Shown one piece after another: positions 36,915 through 36,997 of a DNA stretch of 36,997 nt (position 1 is the stretch's first letter; each line of letters starts with the position of its first letter). The translations under genes and the position numbers were made by a program. The notes beneath the pieces were generated by a model, which searched no databases, was not told the DNA's origin, and saw nothing but the letters and a program-made list of their open reading frames with translations. The DNA is from Chloroflexota bacterium (lineage in GTDB: Bacteria; Chloroflexota; Anaerolineae; Aggregatilineales; Phototrophicaceae), in NCBI GenBank assembly GCA_026713245.1, contig JAPOOU010000297.1:1-36997 (forward strand). The letters run 5' to 3'.

Positions 36915-36997
36915 TTAATTCTGGAATGTGCCGGGGCGATCCGGCGCCCAGCCCGCCTCGCTTTGGTCGGATGGCGTCTACAGCTGGGCGAAGGTCC

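Overview
This window reads as a chromosomal segment from an environmental, heterotrophic bacterium, most likely a member of the Chloroflexota. That assignment is inference. It rests on a lipoprotein with a Thr/Pro-rich linker, very large GT-C-like membrane proteins carrying C-terminal beta-sandwich modules, many sugar ABC importers without their own ATPase, a phytanoyl-CoA dioxygenase-like enzyme and a sulfatase. No rRNA, tRNA or CRISPR array was recognised. Most genes are GC-rich. The two restriction-modification cassettes (8819-10651 and 14893-17024) are visibly AT-richer and look acquired.

Layout. 1-1108: two tandem VOC/glyoxalase-type genes, the first cut by the window edge. 1225-4335: a 1036-residue membrane protein. 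4377-7650 (minus): a sugar ABC importer with a Tat-exported binding protein and two permeases. 7803-8660 (minus): a PhyH-like dioxygenase. 8819-10651 (plus): a type II R-M system whose nuclease is a clear EcoRV homologue. 10676-14856: a SnoaL-like protein, a YjhG/YagF-type sugar-acid dehydratase and an SDR dehydrogenase. 14893-17024 (plus): a second R-M cassette, a beta-class methyltransferase overlapping by 4 nt a nuclease of unrecognised family. 17085-23357: a small membrane protein, a Gfo/Idh/MocA oxidoreductase, an FAH-family hydrolase/dehydratase, a GT39-like membrane protein and an enolase-superfamily sugar-acid dehydratase. 23853-29053: a ribose/xylose-type (CUT2) ABC importer with an unusually large permease, a single-domain ATPase and a duplicated-domain lipoprotein. 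29163-32783: a DinB-like protein, RarA and a sulfatase. 33275-36382: a third sugar importer (binding protein plus two permeases). 36395-36997: a small membrane gene and the 3' remnant of another permease.

How the genes may work together. Three importers, a D-xylonate-type dehydratase, a DgoD-like dehydratase, two NAD(P)-type sugar dehydrogenases and an FAH-family enzyme of the kind that dehydrates 2-keto-3-deoxy-pentonates together suggest non-phosphorylative oxidation of sugars or sugar acids (Weimberg/Dahms type). No aldehyde dehydrogenase or aldolase is present here, so any such pathway is incomplete in this window.

The most striking items are the EcoRV-type R-M system, the second nuclease with a putative PD-(D/E)XK core, the 706-residue permease with its lipoprotein partner, a family of intergenic palindromic repeats, and stem-loops after each of the three binding-protein genes.
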